A stretch of 64,000 bases of DNA from CAVPGP01 sp963718065 (GCA_963718065.1 CAVQYE010000017.1:62001-126000); one strand, 5' to 3'. Shown: positions 1 through 8,683, counted from the stretch's first letter. Made by a program: numbers and translations. The notes: a model not told the origin generated them from the sequence alone.

Positions 1-58
1 CGGACAGGCTCAGGGACAGGCGCCGGGCGATCAGACACAGCACGGCGAGGACGGCTAG
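1..58 (+). CDS. 3' end of an upstream gene (partial)
   Basis: Frame 2 is open from the window edge and ends in TAG at 56-58. The last 18 residues are Gly, Gln, Asp and Pro rich, like a disordered tail. The next gene starts 3 bases later, so this is probably the preceding member of the ApbE/ferric-reductase operon. An FMN-binding protein would be the expected partner of ApbE, but nothing in the visible residues proves that. Confidence 0.4.
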   Translation, partial: GQAQGQAPGDQTQHGEDG

Positions 59-61
59 GAC

Positions 62-583
62 GTGGCGAATCACGTCGTGCGGCTCTACGCGCTCGCTGTC
101 GGCGCGATCGTCTTCTTCGTCCTCTGGGCCACGATCGCGGCTCGTCCGTGGACGACTGCGAAGGCGAAGGCCGACCCGCGTCTTGCGCAGCTGAGCGTCC
201 GCGAGAAGCGGCTCCGCCACGATGCGATCCTGGCGAACCGGATCGTCAAGCGGCGCTGGGCCGTGTATCGCGTGCGGCTGCGCCGGCGGGAGACGGAGAT
301 CGCCTCCGCGCGCACCCGGCACGAGCAGGAACTGGCCGCCGCCCGGGCCGCGGCGGCGCGCCAGGCGGCGGCGATTCAAGCGGCTGCGCTCGCGGCCGCC
401 GCCGCCCGCTCGCAGACCGTCGCCCCCGCCGCAGTGCGCACCGCAGGCCCGGTCGCGGCGGCTCCGGCTGTCGCCGCACCGGTCCGCGCAGCCGCCCCGG
501 CCGCCACGCCCGCACCGCCGCCCCCGCCACCGCCGGTGGCCGTCGTCCGGTTGCCGCCGATCACCACGACGCACTCGTCTTGA
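62..583 (+). CDS. membrane-anchored coiled-coil, Ala/Pro-rich hypothetical protein
   Basis: A 173-residue protein with a GTG start. Residues about 6-27 form one membrane segment. A basic region rich in Arg and Lys follows (about 35-80), then an Ala/Glu helical stretch (about 80-115) and an Ala/Pro tail with a run of seven prolines, as in a periplasm- or wall-spanning linker. I recognise no family. Its stop overlaps the start of apbE, so it is co-translated with the flavinylation gene and may be a structural partner of the redox proteins; that role is inference. Confidence 0.75.
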   Translation: MANHVVRLYALAVGAIVFFVLWATIAARPWTTAKAKADPRLAQLSVREKRLRHDAILANRIVKRRWAVYRVRLRRRETEIASARTRHEQELAAARAAAARQAAAIQAAALAAAAARSQTVAPAAVRTAGPVAAAPAVAAPVRAAAPAATPAPPPPPPPVAVVRLPPITTTHSS

Positions 584-1470
584 TCCACCGGCACGCATTC
601 CACGCGATGGGCACGGAGGTGGAATGTCTGCTCGAGGGCGACGGTCGGCCGGAGGTGGCCGAGGCTCTGCGCGGGATCGAGCGCGAGTTCGAGCGCCTCG
701 AGGAGATCCTCTCGCGCTTTCGTCCCGAGTCCGAGCTGATGCGGCTCAACCGCGAGGGCTCCCTGCACGCGAGCCCTGACCTCTTCCGCGTCGTCGAGCT
801 CGCCCTCGACGCCCGCGAGCGGACCGGGGGAGTGTTCGACCCGACGATTCACGACGCCCTCGTGACCGCCGGCTACGACCGGACGTTCGAGGAGCTCGAA
901 AGCGTTCGCGCGCAAGTCGCGGTCCTGCCGTCCGCCGCTCCCTCATGCCACGGGCGGGTCTGGATCGACCCGGAGACCCGCCTGATCGTTCTCGACGACG
1001 GCGTCCGCCTCGATCTCGGCGGAATCGCGAAGGGCGACACCGTCGATCGCGCCTGCGAGCTCCTCGGCTCGCTCGGCCCCTGCCTCGTCAACGCGGGCGG
1101 CGACGTCGCGGTCAGCGGGCAGCTCGAACGAGGCCCGTGGCCGGTGGGAGTCGACGTCCCCGCAGGGTCGCTGACCGTCGGCGTCGCGTCCGGCGGCCTC
1201 GCCACGTCGGGCCGCGACAGGCGGCGCTGGCTGCGGGACGGTGAAGAGCGGCACCATCTCATCGACCCGTCGACCGGCTCGCCGGCGGACACCGACCTCG
1301 TGCGCGTGACCGCGTGCGCGGGGCGCGCGGCCGAGGCCGAGGTGCACGCCAAGACGCTCCTTTTGGTCGGCGAGCGGGCGGCGACCGCCCGGGCGGACGC
1401 GGACGGGATTCCCTGCGTGCTCGTCACCGGGGACGAGCGCGTCGTGCTCGCCGGTGGGCTGGAGCCGTGA
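580..1470 (+). CDS. apbE: FAD:protein FMN transferase (ApbE)
   Basis: About 296 residues, normal for ApbE. The family covalently attaches FMN from FAD to Thr/Ser of extracytoplasmic redox proteins. Visible family signatures are the opening FHAMGTEVE, the GGIAKG motif near residue 147, VNAGGD near residue 170, and the C-terminal HHLIDPSTGSPA block (about 225-240) followed by the metal-site region. I chose the TTG at 580 because it overlaps the preceding TGA and leaves a few residues before the conserved opening; ATG 607 is the alternative. The next gene overlaps its stop, giving a three-gene operon. Confidence 0.93.
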   Translation: MIHRHAFHAMGTEVECLLEGDGRPEVAEALRGIEREFERLEEILSRFRPESELMRLNREGSLHASPDLFRVVELALDARERTGGVFDPTIHDALVTAGYDRTFEELESVRAQVAVLPSAAPSCHGRVWIDPETRLIVLDDGVRLDLGGIAKGDTVDRACELLGSLGPCLVNAGGDVAVSGQLERGPWPVGVDVPAGSLTVGVASGGLATSGRDRRRWLRDGEERHHLIDPSTGSPADTDLVRVTACAGRAAEAEVHAKTLLLVGERAATARADADGIPCVLVTGDERVVLAGGLEP

Positions 1471-2084
1471 AGAGCGACCCGACGATCTGGATCCTCGCCC
1501 GCTCGAGCGGGCTCGCCGCCTACGTATTCCTGACGCTGGCCGTCGTCGTCGGGACGAGCGTGAAGACCCGTCCGCTGGGGAAGATCGTCAAGCCGGCGAT
1601 CGCGACGGACCTGCACCGGTTCGTCGCGCTGATGGGGCTCGCTGCGGTCGCGGTCCACGGCGCCGCGCTCGTGCTCGACACGACCGTCCGGATCACGCCT
1701 CTCGATCTCCTGCTTCCCGGCCGGGTGGCCTACCGGCCGGTCTGGACCGGCGCGGGCGTGGTCGCCGCCGAGCTCATGCTCGTGATCTACGTCTCGTTCT
1801 CACTCAAGCGGTGGATCGGCGCGCGGGCCTGGCGGCTCGTCCATTGGGCGACGTACCCGCTCTTCGCCGTCGCCACGGTGCACGGGATCATGAGCGGCAC
1901 GGACAGTCCCGAGCCCTGGGCGGCCGAGCTCTACCTCGGCTCGGTCGCGCTCGTCGTCTTCGCGACGAGCCTGCGCATTCTGACCGCCGGAGCCGTGACC
2001 AGGCGCCGTGCACCGTCGCCGGCCCGCAAGACCGAGGCGACCCATCGGGTGGAGGCCGAGAGCCCCGGCGCCGCGAACGCCTAG
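1467..2084 (+). CDS. ferric-reductase-like transmembrane heme protein
   Basis: A 205-residue membrane protein starting at GTG 1467, overlapping the apbE stop by 4 bases. It has about six hydrophobic helices and paired histidines in DLHRF, VHGAA, LVHWATY and TVHGIMSG. That layout is typical of the ferric-reductase-like domain, which holds two b hemes and passes electrons across the membrane. It lacks a C-terminal FAD/NAD(P)H domain, so it probably hands electrons to, or takes them from, a flavinylated partner matured by the adjacent ApbE. The C-terminal 35 residues are basic and probably disordered. Confidence 0.85.
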   Translation: MKSDPTIWILARSSGLAAYVFLTLAVVVGTSVKTRPLGKIVKPAIATDLHRFVALMGLAAVAVHGAALVLDTTVRITPLDLLLPGRVAYRPVWTGAGVVAAELMLVIYVSFSLKRWIGARAWRLVHWATYPLFAVATVHGIMSGTDSPEPWAAELYLGSVALVVFATSLRILTAGAVTRRRAPSPARKTEATHRVEAESPGAANA

Positions 2085-2311
2085 AGGAGCGGGCTCCAAG
2101 GAAAGGCGTATCGCTCTCGTCGGCTTCGCGGCTCCACCAGAAGCTCGCCGACCAACGGTCATCGACGCGGCTGACTTCGGCGATGTCGATCAACGAGCCA
2201 AGCACGGCCTCGGCGCGCTCGACCACGCACCACCGCGTACCTGCTTGACGATCCGTGCGGCGGACGTGGGATAAATGAGGGGTCCCGCAGCCACGCCTGA
2301 CGAGGAGATCG

Positions 2312-2700
2312 ATGCTCGAGTCGCACATCATCCAGACCAAGGGCTTCAAGAACGTCGAGAGGCGGCTTCCAGGTCGCCGTCCGCTGCCCGTACTACCGCG
2401 GCATCTGGGCCTCGCTGCTCGAGGGCGCCGAGCTCACGGTCGACGGCGAGACCTTCCCGCGCGACGGCGTCACGTGGACGCTCGGCGGCAGGAGCTACAC
2501 CACCGAGCAGCTCGCCGAGGCCGTCGAGGACCGCTGGGCCGTTCGAGGAGCCGGCTGTCCTCACCGTCTCCAAGCCGGGCGGGCTCGAGCCGGGGCTGCA
2601 CGAGATCGAGGTCGCGATCATCTGGCGCTGGTCGTACATCCCGGTCGAGATGCAGCCGACCACGAACGTCTCCAGCCGGAAGGTGGTGCTCGTCGCATGA
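2312..2700 (+). pseudogene. C-glycoside deglycosidase beta subunit-like (DUF6379), two frameshifts
   Basis: ATG 2312 follows a good GAGGAGATCG site. Three frames join into one roughly 130-residue protein. It opens with MLESHIIQTKGFKNVE, shifts at 2360-2364 to a segment with GFQVAVRCPYYRGIW and TVDGETFPRDGVTW, and shifts again near 2540 to a segment with KPGGLEPGLHEIEV and RWSYIPVEM. This matches the DUF6379 family, the small beta subunit of metal-dependent C-glycoside deglycosidases that cleave the C-C bond of 3-keto C-glycosides. The next gene overlaps its stop (ATGA) and looks like the alpha subunit. The breaks are either decay or sequencing indels. Confidence 0.72.
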
Positions 2701-3612
2701 TCGACTTCGGCGTCTCTCTCTACAGCTACGGCGGCGACTTCCTCGTCACCATGACGCTCGAGGACTGTCTCGCGGACGTCGCCGACATGGGCGCGACGGG
2801 GCTCGAGATCCTCGCGGACACGCACATCGCCGGCTATCCGGCGCCGTCGACCGAGTGGGTGGACGAGTGGCACCGCCTCGTCGACGGATACGGGCTCACG
2901 CCGACGTGCTACTCGAGCTGGCTCGATACGCGTCTGCGCCCGGACCGCTCGTTGACCCTCGACGAGGCGGTGGCGATCCTCGTGCGCGACCTCGAGCTCG
3001 CGCACCGGCTCGGGTTCACGATCGTCCGTCCGAAGCTCGGCGTCGTCTCGCTCGACCTGATCCCCGACCCGGTCTGGCGCGAGGCGGTGGAGCGCGCGCT
3101 GCCGAAGGCCGAGGAGTACGGCATCCGCATCGCACCCGAGATCCACGCGCCGACGCCGCTCAAGTCGAAGATCGTCGACGACTACCTCGACCTCGCCCGC
3201 GAGACCGACCACTTCGGCCTGCTGATCGACACCGGGATCTTCCAGAACGCCGAGCGGCCGCAAACGCACAGCGACTCGCGCTATGCCTTCGGCGACCCGT
3301 CGCCCGAGCTCGCCGCGCAGGTCGCACGCGAGATGTCGAAGCCGATGAACGAGTGACCCCGCGGACCTCGTCGAGCTGATGCCGTACGTGTTCCACGTCC
3401 ACGCCAAGTTCTGGGACATGACGGACGAGCTCACCGACCCGCACGTCCCGTACGACCCGGTCGTGAAGGCGCTCGTCGAGGGCGGCTACGCGGGCTCGCT
3501 GTCGAGCGAGTACGAGGGGCCGCGCGACCTGTACCTCGCGTCGGACCTGGTGCGGCGCCAGCAGGCGATGCTGCGCCGGCTCGTCGCCGAGCATTCGGTG
3601 GTCGCGGGGTGA
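2697..3612 (+). CDS. C-glycoside deglycosidase alpha subunit-like sugar isomerase/epimerase, frameshifted
   Basis: Xylose-isomerase-like TIM-barrel protein. As read, the first frame stops at 3356 after 219 residues. The remainder continues in another frame from about 3355 to 3612 (DLVELMPYVFHVHAKFWDM to the C-terminus). Likely metal ligands are the Glu in APEIHAP, the Asp in LLIDTG, the His in HVHAKF and the Glu in SSEYEG, so the shift separates the last two from the first two. In known systems this subunit plus the DUF6379 beta subunit cleaves oxidised C-glycosides. The overlap with the gene before and the GTGA overlap with the GMC gene after support one operon. A plain sugar-phosphate isomerase is the alternative. 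Confidence 0.78.
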
Positions 3613-5322
3613 GCGGACTCGACAGGCGATTCGACGCGATCGTCGTCGGCTCGGGGGCGGCCGGGAGCATCGCGGTCAAGGAGCTGACCGAGCGCGGGCT
3701 GGACGTGTTGCTGCTCGAGGCCGGGCGCGACCTCACCGACCAGGACTTCGTCCCGCCGCCGCCGGCGCGGCCGCGTGCGCTCGGCCCCGGGCTCGGTCCG
3801 CGCGTGCGCGCGGGCCTGCGCGGGCAGCCGATACAGGCGCGGCGCGCGTTCTTCAGCCCGGCGATCAGCCCGTTCCTCGTCGACGACCGCAAGAACCCGT
3901 ACTCGACGCCGAAGGACAAGTTCTACCTCTGGATCCGCGGGCGCATCCTCGGGGGGCGGCTGAACAGCTACGGGCGCGTGCTCCTGCGCATGTCGGACTA
4001 CGACTTCAAGGGCGCGAGCCGCGACGGCCAAGCGGTCGACTGGCCGATCTCGTATGCCGATCTCGAGCCGCACTACGACCGGGTCGAGCAGTTCATCGGC
4101 GTGTACGGCAACGCCGACGGCGTGCCGCAGCTCCCGGATGGGACGTACTGCGGCCCGGCGAAGCTGAACGAGGTCGAGCGCGAGTTCAAGCAGAAGGTGG
4201 AGGAGCACTGGCCGGAGCGCAACGTCGTGGCATGGCGCTACGCCGCGCCGAACCCGCACCGCGTGCCGCGTGGAATCGTGGCCGCGCGCGAGACCGGCCG
4301 GCTCACGCTGCGGACCGACGCCGTCGTGAAGACGATCACCGTCGACGAGAAGACGGGCCTCGCCGACGGCGCCGTCTTCGTCGACCGCGTCACCAAGCAG
4401 GAGCACCGCGTCTCCGCCGACGTCGTCGTGCTCTGTGCGTCCACGATCGAGTCCGTCCGCCTGCTGCTCAACTCGGCCTCGGAGAGGCACCCCAACGGCC
4501 TCGGCAACTCGTCCGGCCTCCTCGGGCAGTACTTCATGGACCAGACGCCGAGCCTCGCGTTCGGCACCGTCCCCGGCCGTCCGGGGTACTGGGAGGGGGA
4601 CGACACCGCGCCGCCCGACGAGTTCTACTCGCCGGCCGGCGGGATCTACGTCCCGCGCGCCCAGAACCTCGACGGCGGCGCCGCCGGCGCTGTTCGCGCG
4701 CGGGTTCGCCGTCCAGGGCGCGATCGCGCGCTTCCCGGTGCCGGAGACGGCCGCGCCCGCGTTCGGGATGATGGCCTTCGGCGAGATGCTCCCGCGCCCC
4801 GAGAACCGGATCACGATCGACCCGAAGCGCAGGGACGCGTGGGGCGTTCCGGCGCCGCACATCAGCCTCTCGCTCTCCGACAACGAGCGCGCGATCCTGC
4901 GCGAGCAGGTTCGGGCGGTCCGGGAGATGACCGAGCACTGCGGCTTCCGCATCGACTTCATCGGCTCGATGCTGGAGCTCGACGCGAAGAACGCGTTCCC
5001 GGACTCCGATCCGGTCAGCCGCTACATCTTCCGCCGGGGCTTCAGCAAGAGCCTTGCGCTCGGCGCGGCGATCCACGAGTCCGGAGGCGTGCGCATGGGA
5101 TCGGATCCCGCGACCTCGGTGCTCAACGAGCACAACCAGTCGTGGGACGTGCCGAACCTCTTCGTCACGGACGGCAGCTGCTTCCCGTCCAACGGGATCG
5201 TCGGGCCGGCGCTGACGATCATGGCGCTCACCGCGCGAGCCTGCGAGCACATCGCGCGCGAGCACGCGTCCGGGAGCCTGCGCGGGGCGACGATGCCGTT
5301 GGTGAGAGCACAGAACGGCTGA
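3609..5322 (+). CDS. GMC-family FAD oxidoreductase, probable C-glycoside 3-oxidase, frameshifted
   Basis: GTG start overlapping the previous stop. The N-terminus has the FAD dinucleotide fold VVGSGAAGS and the LLLEAG strand. The frame shifts within GC-rich repeats at about 4672-4690; the second part (to 5322) holds the FAD/substrate domain with the catalytic His in AIHESGGVRMG and the Asn of NGIVGPALTIMALTAR. The joined length is about 570 residues, normal for pyranose-oxidase-like GMC enzymes. In C-glycoside degraders such an enzyme oxidises the sugar C3 hydroxyl before the deglycosidase acts, which fits the two genes upstream. Substrate assignment is inference from context. Confidence 0.82.
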
Positions 5323-5341
5323 ACCAAGCCGGTTCAGCTGA

Positions 5342-5377
5342 TGGGCGCACCTGGGATCGAACCAGGGACCTCTCGCG
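5342..5377. repeat. 36-bp copy of the tRNA-Val 3' end (putative distal att site)
   Basis: This 36-bp stretch is identical and in the same orientation as 9297-9332, the 3' part (T arm, variable loop, anticodon-stem edge) of the intact minus-strand tRNA-Val. Weak similarity may extend a little past 5377, but the rest of the tRNA is missing. A displaced 3' tRNA end lying downstream of an intact tRNA is the usual scar of tRNA-site integration. Confidence 0.8.
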
Positions 5378-5653
5378 GGTGGAGGGCGCTGGATGTGCAG
5401 CCCCATGCACTCTGGTGGCCTGACTCGGCTTCCGGAGCGGGTTCTCGCACGATGCCGATACACCGTGTACACGGGCGGTACCGCAAGTGACGTACTGGGC
5501 TGTTTGCCAACACTGGGGATACCACAAAAAAGCACGCTCGCGCATCGTGCCGCAATGATCGATTGGGGTAAGCGGGGAAGGTCAGCGCTTTGCGTCACAT
5601 CATCGCCGTCGGCAACAACTGCGTGACTTGACATGAAACCCACAGAGGAGTAG

Positions 5654-5956
5654 ATGAGCGGTTCGATACAAGCCTGGGTGAGAGGGCACGATGGCTCTCC
5701 CGTCCTGAGGGAGCTGTCGATGAAGCCCGGAACAACTGACAGCTGCGGATGCGCGCTCAGCGCCAAGTTCATGGTGGCCGCGCTCGTTGTGAGCGTGACC
5801 TACTACGGGTGGCGGTTCGGGTCGACCCAGGTGTCGCTTGTCGGCCTGGTGGGGCGGGTGGCGCTGGTCACGTTCGTGGCTGCAGCGGTCGGTAAGGTCG
5901 CCGGGATTTTGCGGCATCGGTGGCGGGGCAAGGCGCTGTTTCGGAGTGCGCCGTGA
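5654..5956 (+). CDS. small membrane protein with CGC motif, partner of the cysteine-ladder protein
   Basis: A 100-residue protein with a strong AGAGGAG site 4 bases before ATG. After a polar N-terminus comes KPGTTDSCGCALSAKF with Cys31 and Cys33, then two membrane segments (about 37-54 and 60-85) and a short basic tail. I do not recognise a characterised family. It lies 57 bases upstream of the cysteine-hendecad/propeller gene in the same direction, so the pair probably forms an operon. The CxC pair at a membrane edge could bind a metal or form a disulfide; that is inference. Confidence 0.75.
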   Translation: MSGSIQAWVRGHDGSPVLRELSMKPGTTDSCGCALSAKFMVAALVVSVTYYGWRFGSTQVSLVGLVGRVALVTFVAAAVGKVAGILRHRWRGKALFRSAP

Positions 5957-6013
5957 TGCGGGTCGGATCGGCAAACGTGCCCGCGGAGATCGCGACCGGA
6001 TAGGAGAAGCGAA

Positions 6014-7864
6014 ATGGCCGGGACCTGGCAGGAACTTCCGTCCAACTGCACGAGAGACCTCGGGCTCACGTATCAGCGCTGTCTGTCCTTTGGAACGATG
6101 GCGTTCGTGCAATGCCTCCTCTGGGGGCTCAGCGTCCTCAACAAATGTCTGCAATGGGCTGAGCAGAAGTACAGCGAGTGCGGGCAATGGGCAGACGAGG
6201 GTTCCAATCACTGCTGCACTTGGTGGCCGTGCTCGTGGGGATGCAAGGCGTATTACTGGGTGGCGCACTGGGTATGCGTCTTCTTTGTCTGGGTCGTCAA
6301 CATGGTCTGCATTGCGTTCATCGTGATCGCGTTCTTCGGTTGCCTCATCTTCACCCTGGTTGTCTCAATCGTGTGTCTGGTGTGGGCGTGGATAGAGGTC
6401 TGGTTCTGCCTCTCGAAGGCGAGCGGAGGTACCGCGCTGCTGCTCACCGACGGAACCGTCCTGGTGCAGGAATGCCAGTTCGGTAAGGCCACGCGACGCT
6501 GGTGGCGGCTGTATCCGGACGAGAACGGCAGCTACTTCAGTGGCCTGTGGAGCCGGGCCGCCGAGTCGCATGTGGCGCGGCTCTATTTCGCCTCGGCGGT
6601 GCTGGCTGACGGACGAGTGATCGTGGCCGGCGGCGAGTATTCCGACGCGAGCGGCTTCAACATCGAGGACGAAACGAACCGGTGCGAGGTCTACGACCCG
6701 GTGACGGACACGTGGACTGAGATCGATCCGCCGGCGAGCGCTGCCGGCGCCACCTGGAGCGAGATCGGCGACGGCGCAAGCGCACTGCTCGCCGACGGAA
6801 CGTTCCTCGTCGGCAATGCCAGCGACAGGCAGACCGCGATCTTCGATCCAGCGACGAACGCATGGACTGCCCAGGGCGACAAGAACCAGCGCAGCTCTGA
6901 GGAAAGTTGGGTCCTGCTCGCCGACGGCACAGTGATCACTGCCAATTGCTTTGGCCATCCGAAAGCCGAGAAGTTCGTGCCGGCCAATCATGCGTGGATG
7001 ACCGATGCGGACGTAACAGTCGACATTGTCGAGGACGCCTCACACGAGACCGGACCCGCGATCCTGCTACCGGACGGTCGTGCGCTCTTTGTCGGCGCCA
7101 CCGGCGCGACGGCGCTCTACACGATGCCGGCGACGCCGACCTCGCAAGGTACGTGGACGGCCGGCGCGAACCTACCGATGGCGGACAAGCGCCAACAGGG
7201 CACCAAGGACGGGCCTGGCTGCCTCCTGGTGAACGGCAACGTTCTGATCGGCATCGCGCCGGTGAACAACGTCGTCGCGGACTACCTGTCGCCGACAACA
7301 TTCTTCGAGTTCGACGGCACCAATATCAACGCCGCCGGCGATCCGCCCGACAGCGACCACAAGACCTATGTTGGTCGCATGCTGCTGCTGCCGACCGGCG
7401 ACGTGATGTACGCGCGCCAGGATGACGACAAATTCTATGCCTACACCAACTACGGCGCGCCGCAGGACCAATGGCGGCCAGCGATCCAGACGTGTCCGGC
7501 GAACATTGTGCCCGGCAGCACGATTGCGATCTCCGGCACGCAGTTCAACGGACTATCGCAGGCGGTTGGCTACGGCGACGACGCGATGGCGGCGACCAAT
7601 TATCCGCTGGTGCGGATCAGGAATCGCGCCAGCGGGCACGTGCGATATTGCCGTACGTTCGACCACACCACCATCGAAACCGGCGGGGCGACGGTCACGT
7701 CGATGGGGGTCGCCACAGGCGCCAAGGTGATTACCACCAACGCAGCGGTGCCCGCCGATCTCGAACTCGGTGACAGCGACCTATTCGTGGTTGCTAACGG
7801 CATCGAGTCGCTGCCGTTCAAGGCAACGGTGAACGGCGGGAGTGAGGTCGGGGGCGTGCGGTGA
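6014..7864 (+). CDS. cysteine-hendecad membrane hairpin fused to kelch/galactose-oxidase-like propeller
   Basis: A 616-residue protein with a GGAGAAGC site before ATG. Cysteines lie at 12, 23, 34, 45, 56, 67 and again at 77, 88, 99, 110, 121, 132: two runs with exact 11-residue spacing joined by a CCTWWPCSWGC turn. Three residues after the cysteines come F26, W37, W48, W59, W70, Y80, F91, F102, F113 and W124. Residues 78-131 are almost wholly hydrophobic. From about 138 follow seven propeller-blade motifs of the type LLxDGxVLVxG. From about 495 comes an E-set-like domain (ISGTQFNGLSQ, TNYPLVRIRN, VVANGIES) as in galactose-oxidase-like proteins. No Tyr-His copper-radical pair is obvious, so the catalytic role is open. 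Confidence 0.88.
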   Translation: MAGTWQELPSNCTRDLGLTYQRCLSFGTMAFVQCLLWGLSVLNKCLQWAEQKYSECGQWADEGSNHCCTWWPCSWGCKAYYWVAHWVCVFFVWVVNMVCIAFIVIAFFGCLIFTLVVSIVCLVWAWIEVWFCLSKASGGTALLLTDGTVLVQECQFGKATRRWWRLYPDENGSYFSGLWSRAAESHVARLYFASAVLADGRVIVAGGEYSDASGFNIEDETNRCEVYDPVTDTWTEIDPPASAAGATWSEIGDGASALLADGTFLVGNASDRQTAIFDPATNAWTAQGDKNQRSSEESWVLLADGTVITANCFGHPKAEKFVPANHAWMTDADVTVDIVEDASHETGPAILLPDGRALFVGATGATALYTMPATPTSQGTWTAGANLPMADKRQQGTKDGPGCLLVNGNVLIGIAPVNNVVADYLSPTTFFEFDGTNINAAGDPPDSDHKTYVGRMLLLPTGDVMYARQDDDKFYAYTNYGAPQDQWRPAIQTCPANIVPGSTIAISGTQFNGLSQAVGYGDDAMAATNYPLVRIRNRASGHVRYCRTFDHTTIETGGATVTSMGVATGAKVITTNAAVPADLELGDSDLFVVANGIESLPFKATVNGGSEVGGVR

Positions 7865-8164
7865 AGAGCTGAGATGCGACGACGAGGAAAGGATCACTCG
7901 CCTGATACCCGCGGCGCATACGCCCCGCGAACGATTGAAGGTCCTCTTCTAGGCCGGGGTAGACACCAGAGATGGGCCGGGTGGCGATCCGAACGCCGCG
8001 GCGCTGACACCCCCGACTTGACGTTCACGGTACGCCGTGACACACACCGTGCGCCTAGACGCTCTTACGGCCATGTCCACGTGCGATTCGGCGTCGATGC
8101 TGGCAGGGCGGTCGACCACCGTGTGGTCTAGGGGAGCCCCGTCACCCGTCGGCAATTACCGAGC
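7865..8164. other. gene-free stretch inside the island
   Basis: About 300 bases between the propeller gene and the zinc-ribbon gene. The only sizeable open frame (7874-8131, plus) is Arg-rich with no ribosome site and looks spurious. No tRNA, clear terminator or repeat was seen. Confidence 0.5.
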
Positions 8165-8359
8165 TTAATCGGGTCGAGCTGCGAATGGCCGCCAGGCTTG
8201 GTGGTCCCAGACCGTGTCGGCGCACATCGGGCAGCGCATGGGAGGCGTCAGCGCGCTGACCCCATAACCGCAGCCTGCGCACCTGAATTGCGCCAAGGGA
8301 CTGTCGTGAGTTCCGGGTGCCGCCGGCGCTTTAGCTTTGGACTTGAGTTCGAGAGGCAC
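8165..8359 (-). CDS. small rubredoxin-like zinc-ribbon protein
   Basis: 64 residues from GTG 8359, preceded by a purine-rich GAGGAAAGG site about 11 bases upstream. Two knuckles, FRCAGCGYG and MRCPMCAD, give a CxxC-x(14)-CxxC zinc ribbon, followed by a WxxxAWRPF tail. Stand-alone ribbons of this pattern are common in actinobacteria and have no assigned function. It lies inside the island, opposite in strand to the membrane module. Confidence 0.7.
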   Translation of the reverse strand: MPLELKSKAKAPAAPGTHDSPLAQFRCAGCGYGVSALTPPMRCPMCADTVWDHQAWRPFAARPD

Positions 8360-8441
8360 GTTGTCCCGTCCTTTCCTCTTCGCTGCATCCCCGGGCGACT
8401 GGGCTCGCCTACCCCGTTTCGCCCGGGAAAGCGTTATGTCG

Positions 8442-8492
8442 CTATTTCTTGAGTAGGCCGCGAAGGCGCGCGATCTGTGCGAGGGTCGTCAT
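8442..8492 (-). CDS. possible 16-residue ORF with a strong ribosome site
   Basis: ATG 8492 is preceded by AAAGAGGAGAG at ideal spacing and encodes MTTLAQIARLRGLLKK, a short amphipathic basic peptide, ending in TAG. It lies downstream of the capsid remnant on the same strand. It could be a tiny phage ORF or the stub of a truncated gene. Confidence 0.3.
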   Translation of the reverse strand: MTTLAQIARLRGLLKK

Positions 8493-8683
8493 CTCTCCTC
8501 TTTCGAGCAGCGGTAACGGAAGTCCGTTCTTTCGCGAGCAGATTCCTGGCCCTGCTGAGTCGAACTCTGTTTGCCTTGCTCCGAATGCCTCGCGTGCCAG
8601 AAGGCGCGTCGGCGATTTATGGGGCTGGGCCGGAATTCTGGCTGCAGGGCCAGTGATGACCACTCTACACCTAAGGTCGTGCT

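Noticed and set aside
148..579. Long plus-strand frame upstream of apbE that would extend ApbE by 144 residues
   Set aside because: The extension is Arg/Gly/Ala-rich shadow of the gene at 62-583, and family homology begins at FHAMGTEVE near 595.
5400..5650. Search for an integrase next to the distal att site
   Set aside because: No frame on either strand shows tyrosine-recombinase R-H-R-Y or serine-recombinase motifs; none was found anywhere in the island.
7874..8131. 85-residue plus-strand frame in the island
   Set aside because: Arg-rich, no ribosome site, no membrane or domain signal; considered non-coding.
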